NCBI GenBank assembly: GCA_015501605.1
Contig: JADNRZ010000009.1
Span: 868,001 to 932,000, forward strand
Source: Panaeolus papilionaceus
Taxonomy: Eukaryota; Basidiomycota; Agaricomycetes; Agaricales
Length of the DNA: 64,000 nt
Direction: 5' to 3'
Shown here: in pieces, positions 50,988 through 62,317 of the stretch
Position numbering within the stretch: the first letter of the stretch is position 1
How the letters are laid out: each line of letters opens with the position of its first letter
Program-made: the position numbers and the translations under genes
The notes under the pieces: model-generated
Databases searched by the model: none
What the model saw: only the letters and a program-made list of their open reading frames with translations
What the model was told of the DNA's origin: nothing

Positions 50988-53900
50988 TTACTCTTTACTG
51001 TCCGTAAAGCGTGGGTTTATGAAATGTCCCTGAAGCAAACGACTATAATCCATACATAAGCAGGATGGACGTGAGGGATCTGCTGATGAGCCTACCTGGA
51101 CAGTGGCATTACTACTTTGTCGCACTCCATGATGTTCATCGACCACCATGGCAGAATGGCCACGGGGGCTATGTTGCTGTGATCCTGATCCTGAGGGAGA
51201 AGCCGAGCCGACGCGGGGGGTAACTGAGGCCATATGAATGAGCTCAACAGTTTTGCCTACGCGCACACGACTGAACAAAGCCTCCATTTCGTTGGCTTGT
51301 TCTGCGGCCTCCTCGTAAGCGTAGCTATACTGTCGCAGGCCAGCGATACAGTTGGAAACTTCTGGCCGACCAAGCTTGGCCAGTAGAGTTCCCGCTAGAT
51401 TGCAGCTGATATGCATGACGGCCGGGTCGAGTCTCTGAAGAATTCAAGGTATTGTCGGGGAATTCGAGGGAAGTATCGAAGAGTGTCATCAGATCAGAGG
51501 GTTCCTTCTAGAACTAGAAAAAAATATGCAAGGGCCGAAGATAAAAACGTACCAAATAGCCATTCGAAGTCAAAACTCCCGCAAGACCCGCGATGCGCAG
51601 CGCTCCATGTAAAGCCTCATCCGCTACTTTCCGCTTCAGACCATCGATTTCGGGATAGTGAGGGGCAGCACCATTGATAGCCGCATGAGCATTCAGTTCT
51701 TTGACGCCAAAGTCATCCAAAGCATTAAAAAGTATAATCCACATGACATGGTAAGTTGCGTCGCTTGCACAGGACGACACGGCCTGTCAAATGCATCAAG
51801 GTCAGTATTCGGTGAATCGAGCAGTAGAAGCACGGATACATACCGAAACGAAGTCCCATTCGCCTTGATAGTTACTTGGGACGCCGACAAGGTGGAGGAA
51901 CTGTTCTCTCCACTCGGTTAGCTGATCTGAAAAGTTGACGAGGTGCTCAAATGAAATGCCATCAGAATCGGTACCAGGTCTCCAGAGCTGTCTTGACATC
52001 TGGCGAGCTGTTCGGGCCAGAGAATGTGCGGCCCGGTAATAACCCTATTCACACATTAAAACGAGATCGTGGTTCGATAACGAGTAGGTTGACATACCAA
52101 GAACTAATATCGAATAATTTTCGTTCGAAGGGACAAGTGAGAAAAAAAATTAAAGTAAACGAGTCAAAGATGAAACACAAACCTCCAATTGTTCCCTGGG
52201 AGAAGGTACGGTTGAAGACTCCGAGGGGTCGCCTACATTGGGGTCAACCGTGTAAAAGTCGATGTCGTAGTCGTCATCGTCGAGAACAGGTTTCCTTCGA
52301 TAGTATGCCGATGCGTACGCGTCGCTAATGCACGTCATCCACCAAGCAAAGATCATAGTCCCACGGCTTTCTGGGTCCTGGATAGTAGCCATGACGGATT
52401 TGTGATTGATCTGTGTGTTTCGGGAGTTTAAAAATCGAACGGCAGACAAGTAGGTGACAGGGGCCAATAGTAAAGCTTACCCCAAGTTCGAGAAGATGGC
52501 GTGTGGCCGAGGTTAGCCAAAACCCGTGGTATCCTAGACCATGACCACAATTAGAAAGACGCGCCAAAAGATTTTAGCGTGTACATACCCAAGGGATCCT
52601 CCGGATTTTCTGTCAATAGACAACAGCGTGAGCGTTAACCGGCGGATTCGTGCGGGATGACTTACGACTCTGTAATGGTTCGATAAGTAGCGATATCACT
52701 ACATGATCTGAGGATGGTATGCGGTGAACCTTGAGAGCCTCGGCAAGATCTCGAGCGCGGTCGATGAGAGTCTTGGCTAGCGAGCTTTGACCCCCGGAGC
52801 GCTTTCGATCGGCAACAAGCAAAGCATGTTCAGAAAACTTGGTACCCCACGCAAGTACGGTTGCGACCAAAGCGGGGTGTAGTGGCGGGGCATTAGAGGG
52901 AATGGTGGAGCGATGCAGCCCTAGACGATTGCGGAATTGTTCGGGATTAAGGAGGGGGAGGCGAGTATGTACTATCTGAAAGAAGACTTCCACGAGGTCG
53001 AGGGCAAACCTGAAATGGGATGAGATAGTTGTCAGATGAAGGGGGTGTGCTGATGACAAGGCAGGGTTGTACGAAGTCAGAAGACCGATTCAGCAAATAG
53101 ACCAAATAGGGGACTTACGAAATATATGATGAAGATAATGCCTCGGAGGAGAGAGAAGTCGAGGGAAGAAAAACAAGGATTAAGAAAAGAAAAGTCGAGA
53201 CGTACTCTGCTCTAAAATTTTCATCCTCTAATTTTGAAGCTTCGTCGCCCCAAGGATCGTATGGCGATTTAAAATGGACAGAGGGAAACATGGAAGGTTC
53301 GCTGGATGATGCGGAATATGAGTGACAATTTGGTAAGGGACGGACATGCTTACCTCGGTTGATCTGGTGGTGCTAAGATGAAGGATAAAACTTCCCGCGT
53401 GTGGGTAGATAATGTGATACGCGGCGAAAAGCCATACCGTACCATGAGAGGTAAGGACGGCACGTTGGTAATAGAGGGTGGGATGACAGAGTCTGGACCG
53501 GGAGTAACACTAAGACATGTAGAATATTAGGGTGGTTGAATAGAATAAGAAGATTTGGACTTGCTATTTAGACGACGTGGGTGATGAACTGGAATTGAAT
53601 AGTCAGAATATGAAAAAACACCATCTGAAGACAGAGAAAGGGAAAATCATCGCCACCAGTGCGGTTCCGACGGCGACGACGGAGAACATGGGAGAGACAT
53701 ACATGGGACTGGCTGAACTAGCTGAACTGATATTTCTGGGTCTACGACCGACAGCAGTCGAGCGCTTTTTCTCGCTAGTAGCCTGTTGAACATAATGGCT
53801 GAAAAAAAAAAAGGTTTGCGCGTCTGTGAGGAGAAGAGAGAACAAGTATGGCGCACGTGCAAGGGTAGCTTTTGGATAAACAATGCTAGATGGCCAAGAC

Positions 53901-54308
53901 GCCTTAGTGCCTGTAGAAGGGGGTATAGAAAATAGCAGACCGACCTGGCACTGTAATAGAGACCACAGGCATTAAAATATGATGTTGCGAGGGAGTTAAG
54001 GACAGACCTTGTCTGAACCGGGTAGTCTGTTGCATTTTACTTTGCGAGACCTGTTCAAGATGATAATCAGTGAGTAAAAAGCGGTAAAAAAAGGCAGGAA
54101 ATGGGTTGTACCTGCAGGCATCACAGGCAGTATTTTGTTTCCTCGGTGGTGGCAATGTTTTTGCAAGTTCATGTATCTGATTCTGCATTGAAGGAGTAGG
54201 TAGAACCAGACCTTTTTATAAATATCCATAAGAATATGAATTAACAAATAATAAATTGAAAATAATACCCTGCTGATGATGGTTCTGATAATGAATATCG
54301 TGTTGCAT
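50988..54308 (-). CDS. Zn(II)2Cys6 transcription factor with fungal_trans domain
   Basis: Fungal zinc-cluster regulator. I place the start at 54308: a 40-base first exon encodes MQHDIHYQNHHQQ and joins at 54211 to GLVLPTPSMQNQIHELAKTL. The zinc cluster is split by three introns but assembles as CDACRSRKVKC, then NRLPGSDKCQHC and LSKSYPC, giving CX2CX6CX8CX2CX6C. The middle region carries the fungal-specific factor domain: VEVFFQIVHTRLPLLNPEQF, HPALVATVLAWGTKFSEHAL, DPLGYHGFWLTSATRHLLEL and GTMIFAWWMTCISDAYASAY, typical of xylanolytic-activator-like proteins. The C-terminal part contains MHISCNLAGTLLAKLGRPEV and a Ser/Gly/His-rich tail ending RFTDSKE. Target genes are unknown. Its promoter is shared with TOM22. 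Confidence 0.85.
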
Positions 54309-54590
54309 ATGTTGTTGGGATTTAAAAGAGATTGAGTGTGGAGGTTATATGAATGGAGAAGGGAGAGACCAACTCAAGACAATCAATCTCACTCAGGACT
54401 CTCTTACAACACGACATTATGTAATCAATTATCTCCGGATCCGACTTTGTCACGACCCTGCATAGCGGTACCGATTCAAAATTGTGACAGACCAGTCACA
54501 AGAAACACCACATGTCACTCTCTCGTGTGTTTTTCTCTCAGCTGTAACGTTGACCTTTATAATTTCTTCTTATTACTACCCGTCGTCATC
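54309..54590. promoter_or_regulatory. shared upstream region of zinc-cluster gene and TOM22
   Basis: The start codons of the two genes point away from each other across 282 bases. The TOM22 side has a pyrimidine-rich run before the ATG. Binding sites cannot be assigned, though a zinc-cluster gene could autoregulate through this stretch. Confidence 0.5.
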
Positions 54591-55097
54591 ATGGTCAAAG
54601 TTGAAATTGTCGAAGAAAAGGACCATTCAGCCTCTCCTTATGCTTCTGACTCGGACTCAAGAACTTCAAGTTCCGTCTCATTATCATCAGTTGACTCGGA
54701 TGTATCAGTAGACGAGTCATTCATTGACCGTATTGTCGCTCTCAAGGATATTGTGCCACCAACAACAAGACATAGCGTGTCGACAGCAGTTTCCAAGACT
54801 GCAAACTTTTTAAAACGCGGCTCAAAACTTGTCGGTAACATCGTTTGGGTCGTTACCACGTCAGCACTCCTTGTTGGTCTCCCATTGGCTCTAGTCGTGG
54901 AAGACGAAGCAAAATACGCCCAACAAGAGCGTGAAATGCTTGAGCAACAGCAAGGCGCTCAACAGGTACGTCTCGCACACAATACCTTCTTTTAATACTT
55001 TATATTCACAGTCTTATTTATATAGATGATGTCCCCTTACTCACAACCAGGCGACTTACAAGGCCAACCAAAAGCTCTAGTTCCCCCTGGCATGTAG
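54591..55097 (+). CDS. tom22: mitochondrial import receptor subunit TOM22
   Basis: Central receptor of the outer-membrane TOM complex, receiving preproteins from Tom20 and passing them to Tom40. Exons 54591-54965 and 55026-55097 total 447 bases (148 residues). The cytosolic N-terminal half is Ser/Asp/Glu-rich (KVEIVEEKDHSASPY, SVDSDVSVDESFIDRI), as expected for presequence binding. The conserved core reads LKDIVPPTTRHSVSTAVSKT, then a single membrane segment in IVWVVTTSALLVGLPLALVV followed by EDEAKYAQQEREM. The C-terminal intermembrane-space tail is Gln-rich and ends ALVPPGM. Length and layout match fungal Tom22. The earlier in-frame ATG at 54336 is unlikely because the upstream translation lacks Tom22 character. 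Confidence 0.92.
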
Positions 55098-55368
55098 AAG
55101 CCATTCACAGAGCACCCATACCTTATAATATATACTACTTTACTCGATACACACTTGTATTCTTTCTCATGACTGCCATAGCAGTAGCCACCACTCCTGA
55201 ATTTTCAGTTTTTGCCATGCGCGTCATTCTTCTTGTGTGATTCTTCCCCTCACTTCCGCCAGGTTCTGCTGCGCTTTGTTACTCCTTCCAGGAATACGAA
55301 GCCTTAAAAATGTCTCGGTTTCTATAATTATCCACTCTCGTCTACAATCTCGTCTAACTACGGCGCGC

Positions 55369-56937
55369 TTACTCGACCTGCTTGACATAACAAAAGTATT
55401 CAGGAACAGTCCACAAGGAAAACTGCTAAGCGGACTTACAACGGTCGAGTTTGTTGGACGAGGTGGGAATACCGGTGGGCGCACAAAATTCTCTCTGAAA
55501 ATAATAACTCGTCAGTCATATCTACTCAACTTGACAAGAGAAATAATACGAACGCAGATCGATAACGGCGAAGGTATGTAAGCGCGTGTGTTTCAATTTC
55601 CGCAGGTTGGACGCCAACAAGATCCCAGTCTCCGGAAACTTCTGAGTCGTTGATGTACCGTCTGGTAATTTCATCAGGACTGAGCGTGGGCCACCACACA
55701 CCACCACCAAGCTTCGCAATAGCAGTTGCGACAGCCTTAGGTAGAACTGGAGCAGTTGAAGGTGGTCTAAGTGTAATGGATGTCACCAGATCCAAAAGGT
55801 ATTCGTAAGACAGTGTCGACGGTCCAGGAAGGTTGATAGTTTTCGAGAATTGAGGACTGGTCATAAGGTTGACCAACGCTTGCGCAACATCGAAAACCTT
55901 CGGCATTTATTAAACGCCTAAACATTGTTTGCACTCGTCACAAAATCACTCACATGGACTGGTCTTATTTTTGTCTCAGCCTGGTTGAGCTTCCACCAGA
56001 TAGGCCAGACTGTAAATCTTATCAGCCAAGAGATAGAAGCGAAAAATGGAATTCGCGAACAGGCCATATTGTTCAAGAGCTTATCCTCGTATCCAAACAT
56101 CTGAGCAGGTCGCACAATTGTTGCGGTAGGGAAGGCTTCCTTGACGAGTTCTTCACCTTCTGCCTTGGATTGATAGAACTGGGAGGCAGAATCCTTCGAG
56201 GCGTTGAGGTGAGAAATTTGGATGAATTGCGAGACGCCGCATTCTGCAGCAATTTTGGCAATTCTTCCGGCTCCGACAGCATTGACGGACCTAAAATCGA
56301 AATTCCTATAGACATTCAAAAGAGTGGAATTAGATATCAACGTTTCGTGCGTTCTTCGACACTCACTTGGTTTCGTATTCACGGCCGGTCAAGTTGATAA
56401 CAGTATCCGAATGCCGCAGGCACTCAGCAATGGCCTTTTCATCTCTCAAATTCCATTCCTACACGATTTCATTCAACGTGACCGTATCTGAGAAGAGTAG
56501 CTGGCACCATACCATTCGGACAATCTGACCGAGGTCGCCCATAGGTTTGAAAAGACGGGATTCGTCTTCATCGCGGTATGGAACAATAACTTGGGTTCCA
56601 ATTTTGCCTGTTGAACGAAACCGAAGTTGAAGTGTAAGGAATGGAACGGCGCGTTTTTGGTAAACATACCCAATTTCGAAACGAGGTATCTTCCTAGGAA
56701 ACCGGTGGCTCCGAAAACGGTGACTCTGTGTCCAGAGACAGCGCTGTATCCGGGAGTTCCTGAAGAGACAATGGGTCGGTCTCCTGGCAAGGTTCTCACA
56801 TCATGGTAAGCTCGCTATTGAACGCTGGCGTGTTAGAAATAGACAAAAACTCGATAAATTTCTGGAAAATTAAGGCTAACCTTGCCAATGACGACGACCC
56901 GCTGCAGGCGCAAAATATTGGAAGGTTTGGCTATCAT
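55369..56937 (-). CDS. complex I 39/40 kDa subunit, NDUFA9 type
   Basis: Accessory subunit of NADH:ubiquinone oxidoreductase, an atypical short-chain dehydrogenase that binds NADPH and sits near the quinone site. The start MIAKPSNILRLQRVVVIGK (56937) looks like a mitochondrial presequence. The Rossmann block VTVFGATGFLGRYLVSKL follows, then VIVPYRDEDESRLFKPMGDL, AECLRHSDTVINLTGREYET, FIQISHLNASKDSASQFYQS and TIVRPAQMFGYEDKLLNNMA. The last large exon ends THALTYLRRYRSA. Simple read-through stops at 55526, but two small 3' exons with good splice sites (55494-55440 and 55377-55369) give RSAENFVRPPVFPPRPTNST ending VVE, a plausible family C-terminus, so I use 55369 as the end. The donor of the first of these introns is GTTCGT. 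Confidence 0.88.
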
Positions 56938-57140
56938 CCCCGACCTGCTAAAGCTGGATGATGCTCTCAATGTAGACGACGAAGGGTATTTGTTGCTGGT
57001 CGTTCGGTGGATGGCGGGGACGACGAGTTCACAGGGCTCACGTGAGCTTCCACCAATCATGCTGTTCGGTTTGAAAGTTTAATGATGCTGCAAGCAATCT
57101 CATCTTATCCTCACACAACCAACCACCTTCATTACTTATC
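56938..57140. promoter_or_regulatory. shared upstream region of NDUFA9 and UPF0390 genes
   Basis: Two start codons diverge across 203 bases. Part of it stays open upstream of the NDUFA9 start, from an ATG at 57060, but without presequence character. No clear promoter element was identified. Confidence 0.45.
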
Positions 57141-57569
57141 ATGGTTCAAGGAAAAACAAAAGGCTTGCAGGCAAAGGCCACTAACACACGACATGCAGCC
57201 AAGGCAGCTGCTAACATGAAAAAGGGCCTGCGTCACATTGCACCAAAAAAGCCCGTTCTCATCAAACAGGCAGCAATGAAAAAAGTACGTTATCAGCAAC
57301 TTCTTCAGTGGTCGTCGTCACTGACGTCGCAATCTAACCAACCTTTTAAATAGGACTTGACGGCCAAAATCAACAAGTCTATTGAGCGACAAATGGTCAG
57401 CGCAGCCTCTGCAGGTAAACTAACGATTATGAAAAACGCTGCACCCGAAAAGTAAGCATGTCTGAGGTGCATATCATCCGATCTCTGACTCGAATTCCTG
57501 CCTTGTTTCATTAATTTTTATAGTTCTGCTGCATCATCCTCGAAATCTCAAAGCAAATCTGGCAAATAG
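57141..57569 (+). CDS. UPF0390 (DUF2462) small basic protein
   Basis: A 95-residue lysine-rich protein encoded by exons 57141-57284, 57354-57451 and 57524-57569 (288 bases). It begins MVQGKTKGLQAKATNTRHAA and continues with KKGLRHIAPKKPVLIKQAAM, then INKSIERQMVSAASAGKLTI and a Ser/Lys tail ending SKSGK. The opening KxKGLQAKA and the HIAPKK block are typical of the UPF0390 family (animal relatives include the Leydig cell tumour 10 kDa homologue). Function is poorly known; the high Lys content suggests a nuclear or nucleolar, RNA-associated protein. The gene is divergent from NDUFA9. Confidence 0.85.
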
Positions 57570-58687
57570 ATTGAGGAGATATGACTCGACGCTATCTTTT
57601 CCCATCCCAAGATAATTTCGTTAGTCAATGCTCCATACCATTTAATGAAGTTGCTGTTTCTCAATACCCTTTTGTGTTCCTCAGATCCTGCCCTGTTTCC
57701 GTTCTGGTAGGCAGTGGCGCTCAGAGATACCCTTGTTATGCTCCTGTCATGACTCGCAAAGCGGGAACTTGCACTTCCTACTCTGACTCAACATCGGTCC
57801 GGACATTCCATCCGTGCTGCCCACAACTACAGGACCATTTTTTTCGCTACATCTGAAATCTACTACCACATGCCTAGTAAACAGATGTGGTGCATTGCAG
57901 CGTGTCGTCTTTAGCAGCTGGTTAGACACCCCATTTTGCAACAATTGGTTTACATGACCGGAAATGAATCCCGTAATCATACTAAGGATTTCAAAAGACC
58001 ATGCTACCGGTTTCGTTAAATGATGTGGGTCTCGACTGTTGGATTCTACTCTGTGGGATACAATTTATCCATTAACGCATTGCGCCCTCGTTAGTTGTAT
58101 ATGGGACGCCATGTGCGGAATAGCTTGATTGACTGGCTCCAATGATAGCGATGATTGGACTTTCATGGATTTAGATCCCATTCATTGCATCTCACTTGGT
58201 GTATTACTCGCTTGATCCCCGTTGAGTAGCCTGATTGAAAGATAATCTGAAGGCTTTATGGAAGGGTCGTTTCTGCAGAACGTTCGTTGAAATATTTTTG
58301 AATTGCTATTCGGCCTCTGGGCCAGACGTCAGTCGTATCGGAATCCTGTGATGTTGTTGCACTACAGATGTTGGCATCTACATCTGCACATACATTAATA
58401 TATTGTTTAATATCTTCAAATTTCTCAAACCTGTTCTTTGTAATATTCAAGTTAACACGCCGTGTTAGCACCAACCTTCAACTAAAGTGAAGATCGAGCG
58501 CGGCGTCAATTCAAAGGAGGCGTGATTGCATTACCAAAATAGGCATCGCGATGATGCGTGTTTTTTTGTTCATGCAATCGGCAACAAATACATTGTACAA
58601 TATCATCGACCACCTCCCTCCACTGTTTGAAGATCGAGGGATTTTAGGCATTCACATTGCCTATTAAACTTGAAAAGAGACATTTAA
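57570..58687. other. intergenic region between UPF0390 and UTP3 genes
   Basis: This 1.1 kb, unusually long for this part of the window, holds the UPF0390 3' flank and the UTP3 promoter. Short frames at 57581-57856 (+) and 58256-58474 (-) show no motifs. A GATGATGC and poly-T patch lies near 58550. No RNA gene could be identified, though a small nucleolar RNA could lie here unseen. Confidence 0.4.
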
Positions 58688-60946
58688 ATGGCTCGCAAGT
58701 CATCTGTTAAAAAGGGCGGTAGCCGTCCTAGAACGAAACCTTTCAAAAAGTCGGATGGAAAGCTGAATAAGTGGAACACCATTTCCGATATCCCCTTAGA
58801 TGAAGAAGACCAATGTGCGCAGTTTTTATATATATTTCAAACATTTCTGAGGCTAAAATCATTTGTGTTGTGTAGTCTATGCCTCAAGAGATAAAATTTT
58901 GTTGGATGACCCTTATGGGTCAAGAGACCACCCGGACGATGAGGACGACGATGAAGTTTTCGCCCTAAAAGGACTTGATGATGATTCAGACGATGATGAG
59001 GAATTTTACGAAGATGATGGAGATGAGGAGATAGAGGAGCCGCTGCAAGCTGCTTCAGAACCCAAGAAATCCAAGAAATCCAAAGCCAAACGCAAAACAG
59101 ACGACGAGGAGAAGGAAGAGGACGAAGAGGAAGAGAGTTGGGGAAAGGGGAAGACGGCTTATTATTCGTCTAATGCTGACCAGTTGGAATCGGATGATGA
59201 AGAGGGCCACGAACTCGAGGAGCAGGAATCAAGGAGGCTGCAGATTAAGGCGAGGCAAGAATTGCAGGATGAAGATTTTGGTTTGAACGACAATCCTGAA
59301 CTAGAAAAGAAGGACAACCCTCTGTGCGTTATGAGCTTTGTCAAATCTTCTGTAAACTTACGGTGTTACGGTGCTTTAGAGATCTCGACGAGCCTGAACC
59401 TGCTTCGACGGTGGAATTGCCCAAGGAAAGGCAAGCTCTTCTACGACACCTGGAGAAGACGAATCCGGAGGCTCTGGCGTTGGCTAATGACTGGGATGAT
59501 ACTGTCTACAACTTGGAGAAGACCAAAGCATATCTTATGAAGTATGTCATCGTTCTACCCATCTACTTGCCTCTATTCATTTATTTTTTAACTGCTCAGA
59601 CTCGAAAAAGAGGATCCTGACTCGATGAGTCTAGGGATGATCCACATCTACTACCGTAAGGTGCTCTCTGTACATCTTGATTTTTTCTTGCTGAACTTTA
59701 TATAGAGGCGTTGCTTTCCTACTCCACCATGCTTGCATTTTTCCTTCACCTACGGGCCAGCTCTAAATATGCTCAGAAACCCGCCCTTCTCCAATCACAT
59801 CCTATAATGCAACGGCTACTCACTTTGAAGCAATCTCTGCAAACAATGGAAGACCTCGACTTCGCTATTCCAGATTCTGACGATTCTGACGATGAGTCGG
59901 ACGACGAAGGCAGCTATGGTGAATATATGGATATGTCCATGGAAGAGATGTTACAAGACGGTGAAAACGTGTGGAGGTTGGACGCCGAGAAGGGTCTGGA
60001 GCCCAACGAACTGGCAGAGCTGTTGGAGGACGCAGAGGGTGACTTTGATCTCAAGGAACCACAGATCACTAAACGTCCAAAGAAAAAGAGAAAAGTTGCC
60101 AAATCGACAGAAGAAAATACTTCATCCCCATCCACTGTCAGTCTCATTTTCGATCTTGTCGAACCCGAGTTTGTGTCTGTCAAAGCGTCGTCCTCGCGTC
60201 ACCATCCTGCTCAGGATTTGGGTGACCCTTATGGTGAGGCCACATCTTTACACTCTGTGGACGCTGCAGACAAGACGGCGCGCAAGAAGTCCCTTCGCTT
60301 CCATACGTCCAAGATTGAGAGCGCAAGCGCTCGTAGACAAGGGGCTAGGAACCAAGCTGTCGGTGGTGATGATGATATTCCTTACCGCGAACGTAAGAAC
60401 GAGAAGGACGCTCGACTCGTCAAAGAGGCTGCTCGAAGAGCATCACAACAGGGAGGAGAAGACTTGGATCCTGAAGGTGGTCCCTCAGAACACCAGATTG
60501 GAGACAAAAGACCTCGAGACAACGACGACGGCGACGGCGACGAAAGTCCCGACGACTATTATGAGCTCGTAAAGAAGAAGTCCAAGGAGAAGAAGGAGAA
60601 GAAGAAGGCTGAATATGAGGAGGAACACGGACGAATCCGGTATGTGTTCATGCTGCTAACTTTGACCGTTTCGCTTAATATTCCTCGCAGCGTCGACGAA
60701 GAAGAGGGTGCCTCTGGCCCCCGCTCACTGACTCGGGCAATTTTGACCAACAAGGGATTGACGCCTCACAGGCCCAAGGTAGTCCGCAATCCCCGTGTCA
60801 AGAAGAGGCAGAAATACGAAAAGGCGAAGAAGAAGGTATCTTCACAAAAAGCAGTCTACAAGGGTGGTCTTTCGGAATCAAAGGGCAGATACGATGGCGA
60901 AAGGTCTGGTATTACCAAGGTTATCAAGAGTGTCAAGCTTGGATAG
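58688..60946 (+). CDS. utp3: UTP3/SAS10, small-subunit processome factor
   Basis: U3 snoRNP-associated protein for 18S rRNA maturation in the nucleolus. The start MARKSSVKKGGSRPRTK leads into SDIPLDEEDQFYASRDKILL across the first intron. A long acidic region follows (DDDSDDDEEFYEDDGDEE). The Sas10/Utp3/C1D domain lies around RDLDEPEPASTVELPKERQA, ALANDWDDTVYNLEKTKAYL and LLSYSTMLAFFLHLRASSKY. A second acidic stretch contains DSDDSDDESDDEG, then basic KRPKKKRKVAKS. The C-terminal Sas10 domain contains RSLTRAILTNKGLTPHRPKV, VRNPRVKKRQKYEKAKKK and the ending GERSGITKVIKSVKLG, all characteristic. Several short introns interrupt it. It faces FCF2, another pre-rRNA factor, with 89 bases between stop codons. 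Confidence 0.92.
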
Positions 60947-61035
60947 ACAGAATCCTGTCGTATTACTACTGTTATGTGATGTTGTCTCTTACATGGATAT
61001 ACTTTTGATCTGTACACATGAAAAAGTGTACCTAA

Positions 61036-62152
61036 TCACCACTTGCGTTGGCGCATCGCTTGCTTCATACGCAAAGTATTTTTACCTTTCGCACCACGTA
61101 CACCTTGCAGCTCTTCGAACTTTTTCTTTGCGTACCTCTTGGCCTCTGCGTCATCGACCAACTCGTCCACCAATGTCCTCTTCCTCTCGGCACGAGTAAG
61201 ATTATCACTGCTTGCTGTGCCGAAAGGCGTTGATGAGGGCAAAATAGTCCCAATCTGTGTGTCTACATCAATCGCTGCAACCATTTGCATCAATGGCGCC
61301 AAAACTTACCGCAAAATATTTTGGGAGGCCCTTCATTCCTTTTCCTTCTCCCTCGTCCTTCTTATAGAAGCGCTTGGGGTCTAGCTGGTTACGGAGACGT
61401 AGAGCTTCTACTTCACGGTACATGCGAGGCAAATCTGCTTCAGATGGAGCAGCCATGTCGAACCAAGCCGGTCCGGCAGTCATTTCCTTCACCTAAGTGT
61501 GATCTTCAGGAGAAATGCTCATAAAGAACCAATGCTGAAGAATTACCTGCTTCTTCTGCTTCTTCGTCAATGGTTTTCCGTTGCTTGTCAACGCGGGTGG
61601 GGGAATGGGGGGTGCAGGAAGAAGCACCGAGTTGGCTGCTCGTTCCAATTGCTCAACAGCAGGATCTCGGATTTTAGACGGTCCTTCAAAACGGTTCTGG
61701 CCAAACTGTATATATGGTTCTGGCAGTAAGCCTGGGTTTAGTTTGGGGAGAGGCCTATGAGGATAAATTAGATGGTATTCACCAAGACGGTAAATGTGTG
61801 GACACATACGCTTGTGTTTCGTCAGAAAGTGTCAGAATTTCGTCTTCTCGCTCATCCGTTTCTGGATTTTCAACTCGTCTCGCATTTTCCAGTGCTTTTT
61901 CTAGTAGGAATTTAAGATGATCGGATGTGGGTTTCTCGTCTTCGCTTTTATCACTGGAGGAGTCCGAATCTGATTCTGAGTCTGAGTCTGAGCTTGAAGA
62001 GCTGTCGGATTGATCAGAGGAATTTGAGGGTCTCTGCTCTTCCTCTGGTACGGTAAGATCTGCAAGCCAATTAGCAGAAAAACTCACTACTTGAGAGCAT
62101 TATACTACGCACCGATAACCTTTTCCTTGCCTTTAGAAGTGACAGAAGCCAT
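61036..62152 (-). CDS. fcf2: FCF2-type pre-rRNA processing protein
   Basis: Nucleolar factor needed for early cleavages (A0, A1, A2) of pre-rRNA, related to animal TdIF2/DNTTIP2. The start MASVTSKGKEKVI (62152) joins after one intron to DLTVPEEEQRP. The N-terminal half is a Ser/Asp/Glu repeat tract (SSDSDSESDSDSSSDKSEDE). Then come PLPKLNPGLLPEPYIQFGQN and KPLTKKQKKQ. The Fcf2 domain reads GPAWFDMAAPSEADLPRMYR, then EVEALRLRNQLDPKRFYKKD and GLPKYF. The C-terminus holds RKRTLVDELVDDAEAKRYAK and ends KQAMRQRKW. The domain, including W-F-D-M and the DPKRFYK block, is well kept. It lies divergent from COQ5. Confidence 0.9.
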
Positions 62153-62317
62153 GAAGAAATAAAATCAAATAAAAGTTGCGAAGAGGTTTAATGACAAGAG
62201 ATCAAAATACCAAACAAGGCATTTTTCCAGGGTCAGTCAGAGGCTTCGGGTAGTCGCGCTTCGCTGCTGAACGCGACCAAGCACTTTCCATCAACAACCC
62301 ACCACTGTTTCATAGTC
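62153..62317. promoter_or_regulatory. shared upstream region of FCF2 and COQ5 genes
   Basis: Only 165 bases separate the two diverging start codons, so the promoters must overlap or be very compact. No TATA box is evident. Confidence 0.5.

Noticed and set aside
59892..60572. 226-codon frame inside UTP3.
   Set aside because: It is the +1 frame of the confirmed UTP3 coding exon and has no matching domain.
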